The notes under the pieces: generated by a model
Databases searched by the model: none
What the model was told of the DNA's origin: nothing
What the model saw: the letters and a program-made list of their open reading frames with translations, nothing else
In this document: piece after piece, positions 34,181 to 45,589 of the stretch
How the letters are laid out: every line of letters begins with the position of its first letter
Numbering within the stretch: position 1 is the stretch's first letter
NCBI GenBank assembly: GCA_022605405.1
Contig: JABYQQ010000019.1
Span: 248,001 to 312,000, forward strand
DNA: 64,000 bases
Reading direction: 5' to 3'
Source: Earliella scabrosa
Taxonomy: Eukaryota > Basidiomycota > Agaricomycetes > Polyporales > Polyporaceae
Translations under genes and position numbers: made by a program

Positions 34181-37021
34181 CAGACGGTGAGCCCGCCCCG
34201 CAAGATCACGAATCACCGTCCCCGACCGAGGAACCCGACGTCGACGAGCTTGACGAGCTTGACGAGGAAGCTGGCCCTGCTGAAGTCGCTCGGGGCCGAA
34301 AACGCGCCCGAAGTCTTCTCTCGGGGTCCTCCGAGTCGGAAGGCCAGTCTCGGTCTCGTCGGCGGCGGTCCACACCCCCCGGTCCGGCCGCAGGCCCCGT
34401 GGCCTGGATGCAGGAGACCATGCTCCTGTATCTTCCGAAGGAATCAGTTCCGCCGGTTGTTGGTATTGTGGGTACCTCCGTACGGTTTCAACGCGCCGCG
34501 TTGCTAACGCGCTCGGCTCATACAGGGCGCAGCCTATGGCTGCGACAACTGCCGCAAGGCCGAAGTCGTATGCGAGGTCAATCTCTTCACCGGGCAGACA
34601 TGCGCGCGGTGCAAAGGCTCGAAGATCCGATGCTCATTTCGACAGGTCACATCGAAGACACTCCGCACCTACCTAATGTGGCGGATGTGGAAGTTCAGCG
34701 AGCGCAACGAGCCTCACCATGACTTTCTCCCCGCCCATTTCAAAACCCCGGGCGCGACTCCACCCGACTGGTGGATAGAGATGATGGTGGAACCCGAGAC
34801 TGACGCAGCGTCCACGCGGAGCGAGGTCGTGCGCGGGCGTGCGCGCAGTCGCCACGCACGGTCGGTATCCAAGCGCCGCTCCAAGACCCCGACCTCCGCC
34901 CGTGCGGGTCCGAGTCGCAAGTCGCGCCGTCGCTCCGGATCGTCATCAGCCAGCGAGACCGCCCCGTCAGCAGTGCGCCCCAAGCGCGACCTCGGATCCC
35001 AGTCGGTCCTCGACATCGTCACGGAGGCGTCGGGTCGCACCACCCGCAGCCGCAAAGGGAAGGAGCGAGACTCAAGCATCCGCCCAGTCGGGGAGTCCAC
35101 CGCATCCCCGCTTCTGGAGGCGCTGCATCTCACCTCGAGAACTGCGACTCCTGCACCACCGAGTGCCAATCCGACCATCGCGACGCCCGCGCCGACCTTA
35201 GCCCAAGTATCGTCGGCCGATGAGAGGCCCGGTCTCAGCAGTGCGGCGACGCCGTTCGCCACTTCGGAGCAATCGCTGGCCACGCCCGTTCCTGCGGAGC
35301 CCGCGCAACAGCCACGCAGTCCTCGCCGACTCCGCGCAGACCACCCTCAGCTGCTTATGCATTCTGAGGGCATCACACGCAGCCTGAGGCCCTCGTCAAG
35401 CGCGGGCAGCACGGCGACTCCCACCACGCCAACAGGTCCCGACAGCGCAGCACAAACGGGATCCGTGACGTCAACTCTCGCAGAGGCCGGGCCGAGTTCT
35501 CGACAGATTCTCCGGGTCCCGAAAATCGACGGTAATGTCCCGTCTTCCTCCAAGAGGTCGACGTTCTGACCACCAGCTGCACAGGCTCTTGGCGCACTCT
35601 CCCGGCCCTCAACCAAGCCGACAGCACCGGAAATGCTGAGGTATCTGGGCTGGACTATCCTGGTGCCCCGCCGGCTAACTATACCCTGCCCCGCAACTGG
35701 CAGGCACTTGCGCGCGCCGCCGCCCGCCCCGACCCGATGCCCAACGCCGCGATCTGGTCTCGCGACCCTCCCCTGCCATCTGGGGCTGCGTTTTCACTCG
35801 GCCCCGCAACAGCCCGCTCGGTTGAGCACGTCCGGGACCAATTGCGTCGGCTCGAGCATCTCCGTCCGTCGCTGGAGAGCGCGGCGAAGGAGGCGGAAAC
35901 ACTCGCCCGGCATATCCGTAATGCGCGCCTGGCCTCGGCAATCAAGGTCGCAGACGCCGAGGATCTCGAGGCAGCCTTTCGGATTCTCCTCTCCGAACAT
36001 CAGGAACTCGCAGCGCAGAGTCGGACGGCTGCAGAGCTCATCAGCGACGTCGCCACATCCATGGCCGCGATGGCAGGGGCCTTCGAGCAACTCCCGCCGG
36101 TTCCGGTCGATGCGCGCGCCGTTGCCGAGCTTCAGGATCTGGTCCACCAGCTTCAAGGGCTGTACGGGGAGAGCTGGGAGCGGTTTGACGCCGTCCGCGA
36201 GGATCTGCGGCCAATCCGCGAGGAACTTCACCGACTTCGCGTCGATTACTTGCAAGCGATCGAGATGATCGAGCAAGTTCCTGCGGCCGCTGCGGACTCG
36301 GTGAAGCCCGTCGTCGATCGCCTGTACGACCGGGTTTCGACGGGCGTCGACAAGCTCGGCGACGCAATCCGCAAGTCTATCGGTCAGATTGCGGACGCGC
36401 TGGACGCAGTTACAATGCAAGCTGAGGATAGGGTCCGGTTGGTCCAAGCGCTCTGGAATCCAGTGAGCGACGCCGTGGCTGCAGCGAGGAGCATTCGCGG
36501 CACCTTCCCTCGTCCGCATTCCCCCACTCCGAGCGTTTCCGATGTCCTAGCGAGGCTCGAGATCCTCGAGGCGCGAGCCCATCCGCCATCCCCACCGCTG
36601 GATGTTGCGGTCGCAGACCTCGCTCGCCGTCTCGAACGCCTGGAGACGACGTCTTCGGGGCATCACACGGCATACTCCGAGGCGTCGACACAGACGTCGT
36701 CGAGCGCACTTTCGGAAGATTGGAGGAGTCTTCGGGACCGTGTCAGCAAGCTTGAGGAGCAGCAGCGGCGCATTTCCGACACGGATCGGCGGGTTGAGAT
36801 CGAGCAGTATCTGACTGCATTCGGACTCGGCCCCGACGAGCTCACTCGCCTCGGGCGGTCCAGTCTCGCCCGAGGTAATCAATTCGCATTTCCCGGTCAC
36901 ACGTTCGGAATGTCGGGTTAATAGATGGGCAGCCTATGTATTTTACTCGCGGGATCCACTGCATACAATGTTTCGTTTCTCCGTCCACCAGCTCCTCCCT
37001 CATTGCTATAGCACTGAATTC

Positions 37022-40000
37022 CTACTTCCGGGTACCCCGCGAAGCGCGTGTAAGACGGCCCCGTTTCGCCGGTCTCGGCGGTGTGGAAGGTCCCGCCTGA
37101 GGGGCGGGCACGCCTGGCCCCTGCTGTGCCTGCTGACGCCCTCGCGTGCGCCGCCCGATTGGCTCAGGCTCAGTTCCCGGCACTGTCACCGGCGTAGTGT
37201 CGCTGCGAGCGCGTTTCCGTCTCGTCTCCTTCGCGGCCTCAGCGGCTGGGGCATCCTCGGCGCCGTCCTCATCGTCCGACACTCGCGGAGACGTGGGGCT
37301 GCTTCTCGGCGGGACTTGAGCGGCTCTGGTGGGGGCATTCGAAGGTCCCGAAACGGGCTCGGGTGGGGCGCGCGCTCGAGCCCGAGGCGGCGGAGGACGC
37401 AGTTTGACCGAGCCGCAGATATTCATGAGCTCGTCGACGAGCTTGAAGTCGAGGCTCGAGGTCGCGAAGAAAGAAGGGATATCGTCCGGAAGCTCGTCCG
37501 GATTCTCGATCATCTGGACGCGAATGATGTCACGAAGCAACAGTCCCATCGTGAGACAGTACCGCTGGGCGACTTCGGCGGAGATCGGTTCCGTCGGCCC
37601 TTCCTTCAACCAGCCCAAGATGCGGTTCAGAGCATCGCTCCGCTCGTGAACGCTCTTAGGAATGTGAGAGGGCGACATAGCCCACGTCGCCCATTTGACG
37701 GGCTCTCTTCCCGTGACCTTGACGGCTTGGAGAAGCTGGAGCGACGTCAGTCCGACGACGTAAGGGTGCTCGGGAAGATACGCACCATCGGATGTAAGCG
37801 CTCCAACATATCGCGGTATGCTTGTTGCGCACTGAGCTCCCAGAGGAATGCGTACCGCGCATCGCCATTGCTGGCGACACCCGCAGGGAAGGTCGGCACT
37901 GGGTCGCCTGAGGCACGAGCCTTGCCTTTGGCTTTGCTGCGAGTGACTGCAGCTGGGACCGAGGCTGCAGGGTGAAGACGCGAGGACGACGAGACAGGCA
38001 CCGCGTGTTCCTGCCGCTTCTCCGCAAGTGTCTTGCTGCCGGCCTTGCTGAGGCGTTCAATGCGCGACGGTGGGCCGCTTTCGAAGGCATCCTCCTCCAC
38101 CGCAGCAACATGCTCGGCTTCGACCTCTTCGTCATCGTCGCTGGCGGCCCCACCGATTGTCGACTCCACGGCGGCGAGATCTTCATCGAGATCCTCGTCC
38201 GAGAGTCCGTCACCCTCATCCGAAGAGGAACCCCCGCCTTGAAGCTCCCGCCAGCCCTCCTCGTCGGAGTCGGAAGCGTCAGACTTGCTCCACTCTGCCT
38301 CGGCCTCCTCTTGACCGCGCCGCGCCTTCGTCTTCCCCTTCCCAGCCGCCTTCTTCCCCCCTTTACTCTTGCCCGTGGCCTGACGCACGGCTTTCTTCGC
38401 TTTGCCGAGCTCGCGGGTGTACTCCTGTGTGGCCTTGGCAAGACGCGAGAGTGCGGCTCTCTTGTCGGAGCGGCCGCGTCCCCCTCGGGACTTCAACGCG
38501 CGTCTCGCGACGTCTTCGATGTCGGTGCCGTCGGCGTCGGGGCCGTTGTCATAGGATGACGCGTTGTCCTCCGCGGCGGGTTTCGCCTTCTTGACCGCTG
38601 AGGGTGCCGGGTTACGGTATTCGGCATCTCGTATGACCGCCTCGTCTCCCGTACCATCGCGATAGGCCGAGAGTCGGAACCGGCGCGGTTCGTCGTTGAG
38701 CCCGTAGGCGGCGGGATTTTCCATTGTCACGATGTGGTCGAGAAAGATCGGGAGGTGTTCCGCCGGCATGTGTTCCGGGTCGTACAGTAGCACACCTTCA
38801 GGTAGCATGCCGGGAGCAAAGAATTTGTCGGGGTGCTCCTTGAACAGACTCCAAGGCTGACGCCTGAGCGACTCCTTCCCGCCCGCCCATTCTAGCATTC
38901 AATTAGCGAGACGGAATGTAATGTAAGATGGTATGAACTCACGGTGATGAATGGACATGTATTCACGTATTATGGACTTGCACATCTTGGTGGTGAGTGA
39001 GTTCCCGTTGGGGTCGCGGTTGAAGAGGATGGGTGTGCCGTCTTCGTATGTCTCGAACACGACTTTCGGCTTCGAGCTTTTCTTCCGGAGGGTTTCGTGC
39101 AGCTCAGTACTCTTCTCTGTGCTCTTCTCCGGGTTCAGAACGCTGGGGAAAAAGCTCCAAAAGTTCTCGCGAAACTCCGAGTCCCATGCCTTCATGTCTC
39201 GGAAGAGCGGGACGTTAGGATCCTTCCTGTGGAGCATCTGCGAGACGTCGTACCTGGCGGGTTGTCAGTTACGTGCGGGAAGCTCAAGTGGACGGGACAA
39301 ACTGACACAACCCCGCGGAACTCGCCCTGTTTATCCTCGAACATTCCGTACATGAACAGCGCCAGCTTACATTGGTCCCAAAACATCTCGCAGACCGCGC
39401 GCATCCAGGCGAGTGCTCGCCGCTCCGCGATCCTGTCATTGGCAGTGAGTTCATCTGGTCAGGGAGAACATGGCCGATGACGTACTCTGACTTGTACTCG
39501 TCGTCCGGACCAACCTCGTTGAACTTGTTGCACAGGGCGATCCACTTCTTCCGCGCCTCATCGCTAAGTTCCTCCCACAATCGAGTCCACGTTTCGTTCC
39601 AAATCTAAGAACTGATCAGCTCTGCGGCGGGAGAGGTCGAGAAGTGACGGGCATACCTTGATGTAGTGGTCAGATGTCTCCTCGACTTCCTCCGCCACAG
39701 CAGCCTTGATCTTGTCTGCCTCAGCGAGAGCAAACACGCGCTTGGGGGTGTAGTGCTGCACGATCCGTCTTGGCAAGCGTGTCTTCTTGCCCTGACGACT
39801 GTTCGAGAGGAAGTTGGTGACCTTCTGCAAGCAACCGGTGCATCAGCTTCAATGGGTGGGGTCCATCGTCCTGCAACACACCTTGAAGATGCATATCTCG
39901 GCGTACTTGTCATCGTCGCGGAGGTTACGCATCGTCATGAGATGCTTGGTCATCCGCAGACGATATTTCTCCTTGTCTCCATGCGGGGTCTGACGATAGG

Positions 40001-40067
40001 AGTAGACATGCTCCTCGAGATATGTCTTCTCGGCCTTCGTCAGGAACGAGGGATCTTGAACGGGCAT
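37022..40067 (-). CDS. Conserved-type unknown 902-aa protein, KDZ-element cargo
   Basis: Seven exons: 40067-39882, 39824-39657, 39604-39486, 39432-39312, 39237-38943, 38891-37786 and 37735-37022; total 903 codons with stop. The exon 4/5 junction could alternatively use the AG at 39254. The N-terminal 350 residues read as a structured domain with a WEELSDEARKKW helix, MRAVCEMFWDQC and GMFEDKQGEFR. A very long Ser/Asp/Glu/Lys-rich disordered region follows (residues about 420-650). Then come a short helical block (WELSAQQAYRDMLERL...VTGREPVKWATWAM), another helical segment (RYCLTMGLLLRDIIRVQMIENPDELPDD) and a basic proline-rich tail. I recognise the general layout as an Agaricomycete-specific family of unknown function, but cannot name a domain. 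Divergent from the TET/JBP gene; convergent with the Zn2Cys6 gene (stops 100 bp apart). Confidence 0.72.
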
Positions 40068-40172
40068 GAGGAGCTCTGAATGGCCCAGCGAGAAGGGAGA
40101 CGGCTCGGATTTGGATGAGACTGCTCAGCGGACATGGTGCTACTGTATTAATTGCTCTGGGGGCCGGAACTG
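40068..40172. promoter_or_regulatory. Short bidirectional promoter region
   Basis: About 105 bp separate the minus-strand ATG at 40067 from the first in-frame ATG of the dioxygenase gene at 40173 (171 bp if ATG 40239 is used). Inferred from arrangement only; no clear TATA box. Confidence 0.4.
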
Positions 40173-40238
40173 ATGGGCGTCACTAGTTCGCCCACCCGGA
40201 CCCAAGTCGTGCAATCTGACGCCGGCTCCAAACGAGGC

Positions 40239-41674
40239 ATGATCAATGCAGTGCAGCACGTAGCCTCGTGCTCACCGCGTGTCCGCACCGATTACGATCG
40301 AGCAATGGCCTCAGTCGTGAACCTCGCACAGACAGTGTCTCACCATTCGCCGCTCATCATGTTGAACAGTGCATCAAGGCGCGACTGCATCGCTCGATTC
40401 ATTCGGGACTTGTACCGCTACTACCTGAACACCGTCAGTACGACGCGCGAGATGCAAGCGATGACTCCGGACCTGCCTGATACCCCCATCAATATCAGCA
40501 CCGTGCTGGAAGAAGAATGTCATGCGGTTGCGGCACATCTGGCCCGCGCTGTGCGGAACAAATGTAGAGCAGGCTGCGTAGTCCGATTTAAACCAACATC
40601 CGGAGCTAACGAGTTTCCAGATGCGGTTACCTGGAAGGCCGAAGAGTATTCGGCGTGCCTGAAGAAAATGGCGGTGGGGTCTCAGCAGTATGAATCGGAC
40701 CTCCTGCGTCGCTTCCCGCCGCTCGGAGACGTGAATGAAGTCCTCTCGGGTACTGTGCCTCTGAAGACGGTGACGGAGCCCGCGGTCTTTGCGGACGCAG
40801 ATGACAATCTGCTGGCCTGGAGTTTGCCCCGGATACTGTCAGGCCGATTGCAGGTCAGTATCATCGAACGACTGCCCTGATCGCGCGGGCTGAGACGTGC
40901 CCTAGAACCTGCTCATGCGGGCGACCTTGATGATCGAAGGACATCTTACCCGTGACGACCTCACCGCCGACGCCGCCGACGTCAGAAAGTGGCGCAAGTC
41001 CTCGCGGTTTTTCACTCATGCAGGCAGCATCGCGTCCGGCCAAGTCTTCTTCGGTCCGGCCTGGTTCCCGCCAGGGCACGGGGTGAGTCAGATAGTGCGC
41101 CGACTGTGCTGTTCGCTGAGCTTCATTGCTACAGCCACCCAAGTATCCGATTATCGTCCTCTCCCCAACCCGCTCGGCTGATATGAGAGACTGGATGGAC
41201 GCCCTGCAGGAGGTTGGCGGTGTATTCGACGGGATTTTGGCGGTCGCACACCCTGAGCAATACGATGCCGCAAGAGAGGTCTTTGAACGGCTTTACCCCG
41301 ACGACCTCGCAAGTCGACGGATTGCCGACGAATGGCCCTCGGTAATGCACGCCGTCCATGTCATCACAAACCGGGAGAGTATATATCATCGGGACACCAA
41401 CAGCCGACCGGAGTGGTACGATCTCTTGGCCACGGTCGGGACATACGGGGAGACTGGGGTGCTATCGATCCGCACGCTCGGCGTCTGCGTACCATACGAC
41501 TCCGGCTCGGTTGCGCTGCTTTGCAGTCGCATGCTTGCCCATGGGGTGCCGGAGGTTGTCCCGGACCGAGCCTGCTATGCCTGGCTCATGCGCCAGGAGG
41601 TAGTCGCAAGCCTCGGTGTGAGAGCGCCTACGTGGTCGCGCTGGGGTCAGCAAATGGGACAAGATGCCGAGTAG
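40239..41674 (+). CDS. TET/JBP-type 2-oxoglutarate/Fe(II) dioxygenase
   Basis: Exons 40239-40853, 40906-41082 and 41135-41674; both introns are 52 bp and phase 0; 443 aa (an in-frame ATG at 40173 would add 22). The C-terminal domain shows the metal-binding HxD in IYHRDTNSRPEW (H 41387, D 41393), a distal His in MLAHGV (41540) and a following Arg in DRACYAW (41567), the pattern of the fungal TET/JBP double-stranded beta-helix. The middle part (WRKSSRFFTHAGSI...FFGPAWFPPGHG) also fits that family. Family role: oxidation of 5-methylcytosine in DNA using 2-oxoglutarate and oxygen; here possibly demethylating or marking the transposon. It ends 74 bp before the KDZ transposase start, same strand. 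All visible catalytic residues are present. Confidence 0.8.
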
Positions 41675-41748
41675 TCTACGATGTACCCTCATCCCCGTCA
41701 ACAAAGCTTCCTGCTTGTTCTCAGCAGCTTACAGACCACGCACCGCCA

Positions 41749-44700
41749 ATGGTCGGCCACAGAGGGCCCAAGCCTCAGGGCCGATTCAAGGAGCTCACTG
41801 CCGAGGTTCGGGAAACGCGTAGAGGGACGCAGACCGTCGTGAAGCGAGTCCGAACGGAATACGTGGCCGCCCCCGGTGTTAGTATCTCCACGGCTCCTGC
41901 CGCGTCCGAGGTGGCAGTGAGTGCACCTCACGCCCACGATCCTGCTCCCGACGACCGCTTCAACGAGCTCACTCTGCCATCCGAGGCTCCGCGCAAGGGC
42001 AAGGTGAGCCGGTCCGCCCGTCTTGAGAGCATCTGAGCCCCCGTTAACCCGACGATTGTGAGTCACAAAATGACTATCAGCGCGAATTCTTGACGGTCCG
42101 CGATGAATACCTGCGGATCGATATCGAGGCGGAGGCGCCCCCACCATCGGGAGTCGGGACCTGTGGGCACATCGCGGCATGGCGCTGCATTACCTGCGTA
42201 CGGACGCCGACCTACTGTGCGGCCTGCCTGCGGAGTAGCCATGAGTTTCTCCCCCTCCATCGGGTACAATTCTGGAACGGCTCCTACTTCCGCAGCGCCT
42301 GGCTCCGACAGGTCGGCGTTCGGATTCACTGCGGGCATGGCGGTCTCCCCTGTCCAATTCCGAACCGCGATGACGGTGAAGAGGCCTCTGGGATCGGACT
42401 TGCTTCCGATGAGCAGTGGGACGATGCGACACTGCAGGAGGATGAGGACGAGCCGGAGGCCAGTCTCTTCTTCGTTGAGGAGGAGGTGGGTGAGCTTGAG
42501 GACGAGGATGGGGAACTTGAGCTCCTTGGAGACGAGGAGGGAGAGACCGAAGGGGTCTCTTTGGCGGAGCTTCCCGACTTTGATCTTCAGGATGCATACC
42601 TTCCAACCGCCTACGAAACCTCGGGATCCGATCGGATGGTTTGCATAGTTGACGTCAACGGCGTCCATGAATTGTCGGTTGCTTTTTGCCGATGTCCTAA
42701 CGCCCCTCGCGACGACGTTCAACTGCTTCGGCTGGCCCTCTATCCCGCCTCGATCAAACGACCGCGGACGGCGTTCACCACTCGCGTCCTCGATGACTTC
42801 CTGCTGGCTAATCGCGAGTGCCATACCTCTGCCCGAAACTATTACAATAAGCTCCGACGCACGACGAATGCCGCCTTCCCGCATGTCGTACCCGTACGTC
42901 TCCCCGCCCGCTCTCCCTGTGCGCTCACTTACACCCGCCATCAGGATCGCTACAAAGAACTTCTGCGCCTCTCCCGCCAGTGGCGGAATCTCCAGATGCG
43001 CAAGCATGCAGGTTTTGGACATCGCGCGGACCCGATCGGCCCCGGCGACCTCGCGATACGTTGTCCGGCATGTCCGGATCCGGCCTTGAATCTCCCGGAG
43101 AACTGGCAGGATGACGAGCAACAGTACGTGGTGGATACAAGACGGTTCTACAGCGGCTGACCCGTTCTGCCTAGGTGGAAGTACGTCCGTTCGGTGGTCC
43201 TCGACGGGAACTTCTCGGCACAGCACCGCCGTATGAAGAATCCCGAGGACGATGTCGCATTTGCCGACGGCCATACGTTCATGGTAGAAAACGCGCCCTA
43301 CAAGGCGCATCTGAAAGCTGCGAAGGAATTCAAAGAGGTAGGTGGTGTTCTCGATTGCTACCGGATGCGCCCGCTCATAGTCGACAGGACAACACCTGCA
43401 ATGATCATAGAGCCGTCCTCACATCGAAGATGGAACGCGGAAATCTTGAAGCAACGGGAATTGGTGCGGCGGCGTGCTCCCGCCATGGATTCTTCAGTCC
43501 GCATACTTGCGTGGATTTCGACAAAGGCGAAGGGTGCGGGGCCCGCTCTCTCCAGACTGCTGCGGTCGCATTAAACCCTCAGAACTTCACAGGCAGCGGC
43601 ACATGGACTATGCTACCAACTGGGTCCTCGCGTTCCTCAACGGCATTACGACAGTCCTTCTCCTCTACGACATCATGTGCCAATACTTTGTGCACCTGCG
43701 GGACCGGTTCGAACATAGTCCGCATCTTCACTGGCCGCACGGGATTACGATGCTTCGTGGAATCGGCCAGTTCCATGTGCACGGACATCTCCCGCGATGC
43801 TTCGCCCGATATTCCGCCAATTTCATAAAGTACATCGGGATCCAGGACGGCGAGATATTGGAGACCCTCTGGGCGCGGCTGAATGAAATCGCGGGCAGTA
43901 CGCGGGGGATGTCATCGGCCCATCGCCGAGAGGTGATTGACGACCACATGAACGATTCCAATTGGATGAAGTTGACCCGAATCGGTAACTTCTCCGTTCG
44001 TTGTTTGTACCTGTCGGCTGACGCTCCGAGCACTAGTCAATGCGCTCTGTCGGAAATGGCGGCGAGTATGCAAGGAGCTCAAACCGGCTATTGAAGCCTA
44101 CGACCGACTGACTGAAGCCGCGGGGCCGCGACTGGTGGCGCAATGGACGGCCGAGGCAGCGGCAGCCGACGCCGCCCGCGACGAGAATGTCGCGGCTATG
44201 GACATTTACGATATTCACAACAAGCCCCGTAAGCCTTCAATCCGACCTGCTAAAAATCTCGGACGCTCACTAGCCGCAGTTCCGACCCGAAAGGACGTGC
44301 AGGCCCTCCTCATCGAGCAGGAGATGGTGAGTACGCCGGGGCAGGCGGTAAGCGCGGCGGAGTGGATTTCCGAGGGGCTTCGGGTTGAGCAGCGCAAGTG
44401 CGTGTGCAATACCGCTGGCCGGATGCGCATTACTCACGATCGTCACTCAGGCTGGCTGTTGCATTTTCGGCTCGCACGCTCAATCTGTCCACGAACGGCA
44501 ACAATCGCCTTAGTCTCGCTCAGCAGCGGCAGAAGCTCAAGTCGGCCATTTCGGCTTTCCACCGCGGAGCTCAAGCGCACCTTCCCGCCGGGCTATTCGG
44601 CGTGTCTGTAGATCTGACGGTAGATCCGACCGACCTGGGGGCTGAATGGGACGCCTTTGGCGAGTCCGAACAAGATCTGCCTGTCGGCCCGACGGACGAC

Positions 44701-45516
44701 GATGCCCTCGCGCCTGAGCGGCAGGCGATAGCATTGCCATCAACACTCGGCATGCTCTTCCTCAGGAGCCATGACTTGCTGCATCTTGCAGTGAAAGAGA
44801 GACAGCTGAGGCAAGGACAAATGAATGACGCTTTGCAGGGAATTCGGACCGCAATCGGCTACAAGTCTCTTCTCTACCGCACGAAGATTCGCAAAGCGCC
44901 GTCATACCGCGCCAAACTGCGCAGCTTCGACGACATTCACGTTGCGGACGAATCCGTTCGCAAACACGTCCGGGTCTACATGCAGGCGCGCAAGGCGCTC
45001 GAGAGACTCTACGACCCCGGACGGGAGGACGACGTCGTCGAGCGGGACGCGGTGCTCGCAAAGTACCGTGTAATTGCGAAGTCCGACCTGAAGGTGGAAA
45101 CTGCGATCATCGAAGCGTTCACCCGCGGGTTGCGCGACCAAGCATCGGCATGGTTTTGGCATCTCGAGGACGGCGAAGCTGCCAAAGGAAGCGGTTGGAT
45201 GGCCGGACGTGAGTGCGATTACTGCGCGCATGCATGCCTGAGCACCGCTGACTGACTCCTAGTCCGCCGGATGCTGTGGCTGCGAGCCTACGCCCGAAAA
45301 CAGCGATGGGAGGAGGAGGAGATCATCGTCCGCTTTGAGATGGACTGCGTCGAGCGATTCTTCCGAGGATATGCGGCACGATGGGAGACATGGGGCCGGG
45401 GCGCGAGTTTGGCCGGGCACGGATGCTACGCGGCCAAGCAACGGGGAATGTGGCTCGGTCTCGCGGACCACGCCTCGAGGTCATTTGCTACTATTATCGC
45501 TTTTGTACAGCCGTAG
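41749..45516 (+). CDS. KDZ transposase, apparently intact
   Basis: Eight exons: 41749-42003, 42063-43123, 43175-43337, 43388-43533, 43593-43984, 44037-44397, 44451-45208 and 45263-45516; introns 50-59 bp; 1129 aa. The N-terminus has the cysteine cluster typical of KDZ proteins (CGHIAAWRCITC...YCAAC, then LHRVQFWNGSYF). A second pair CPACP precedes LNLPENW. Catalytic-core motifs: VVLDGNFS (D at 43203), the TGIGAAACSRHGFF block, LLYDIMCQYF (D at 43669), GQFHVHGH, and DGEILETLWARLNEI followed by STRGMSSAHRREVIDDHMNDSNW (E at 43852 or 43861). These supply candidate acidic residues of the RNase H-like fold. The C-terminal helical part ends in WLRAYARKQRWEEE...GCYAAKQRGMW. No stop or frameshift seen, so the enzyme may be functional. 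Confidence 0.88.
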
Positions 45517-45589
45517 TCTGCATGCAGATATCAATGCGGACACTTGGTCCGGAATTGCATGCGAGCCACCTCTCTGCGGTGTCGTGACA

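Larger units (their letters stand above)
20378..36921 (+). pseudogene. Zn2Cys6/coiled-coil gene broken by an LTR retrotransposon
   Basis: Exons: 20378-20777, 20828-20920 (interrupted), 34181-34467, 34526-35531 and 35585-36921. Introns are 50, 58 and 53 bp. Ignoring the retrotransposon and one TCGG copy, the exons sum to 1041 codons in one frame, so the gene was intact before insertion. The predicted ancestral protein (1040 aa) has an acidic stretch (EEP..DELDELDEE), then a six-cysteine cluster C-x2-C-x6-C-x9-C-x2-C-x6-C near residues 266-296 (CDNC...CARC), matching the fungal Zn2Cys6 DNA-binding pattern. A Ser/Arg/Pro-rich linker and about 350 residues of predicted coiled coil follow. In the present allele the frame runs from exon 2 into the 5' LTR and stops at 21396, giving at most a 322-aa product without the zinc cluster. 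Probably a regulatory or DNA-binding cargo protein of the KDZ element; exact role unknown. Confidence 0.72.
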
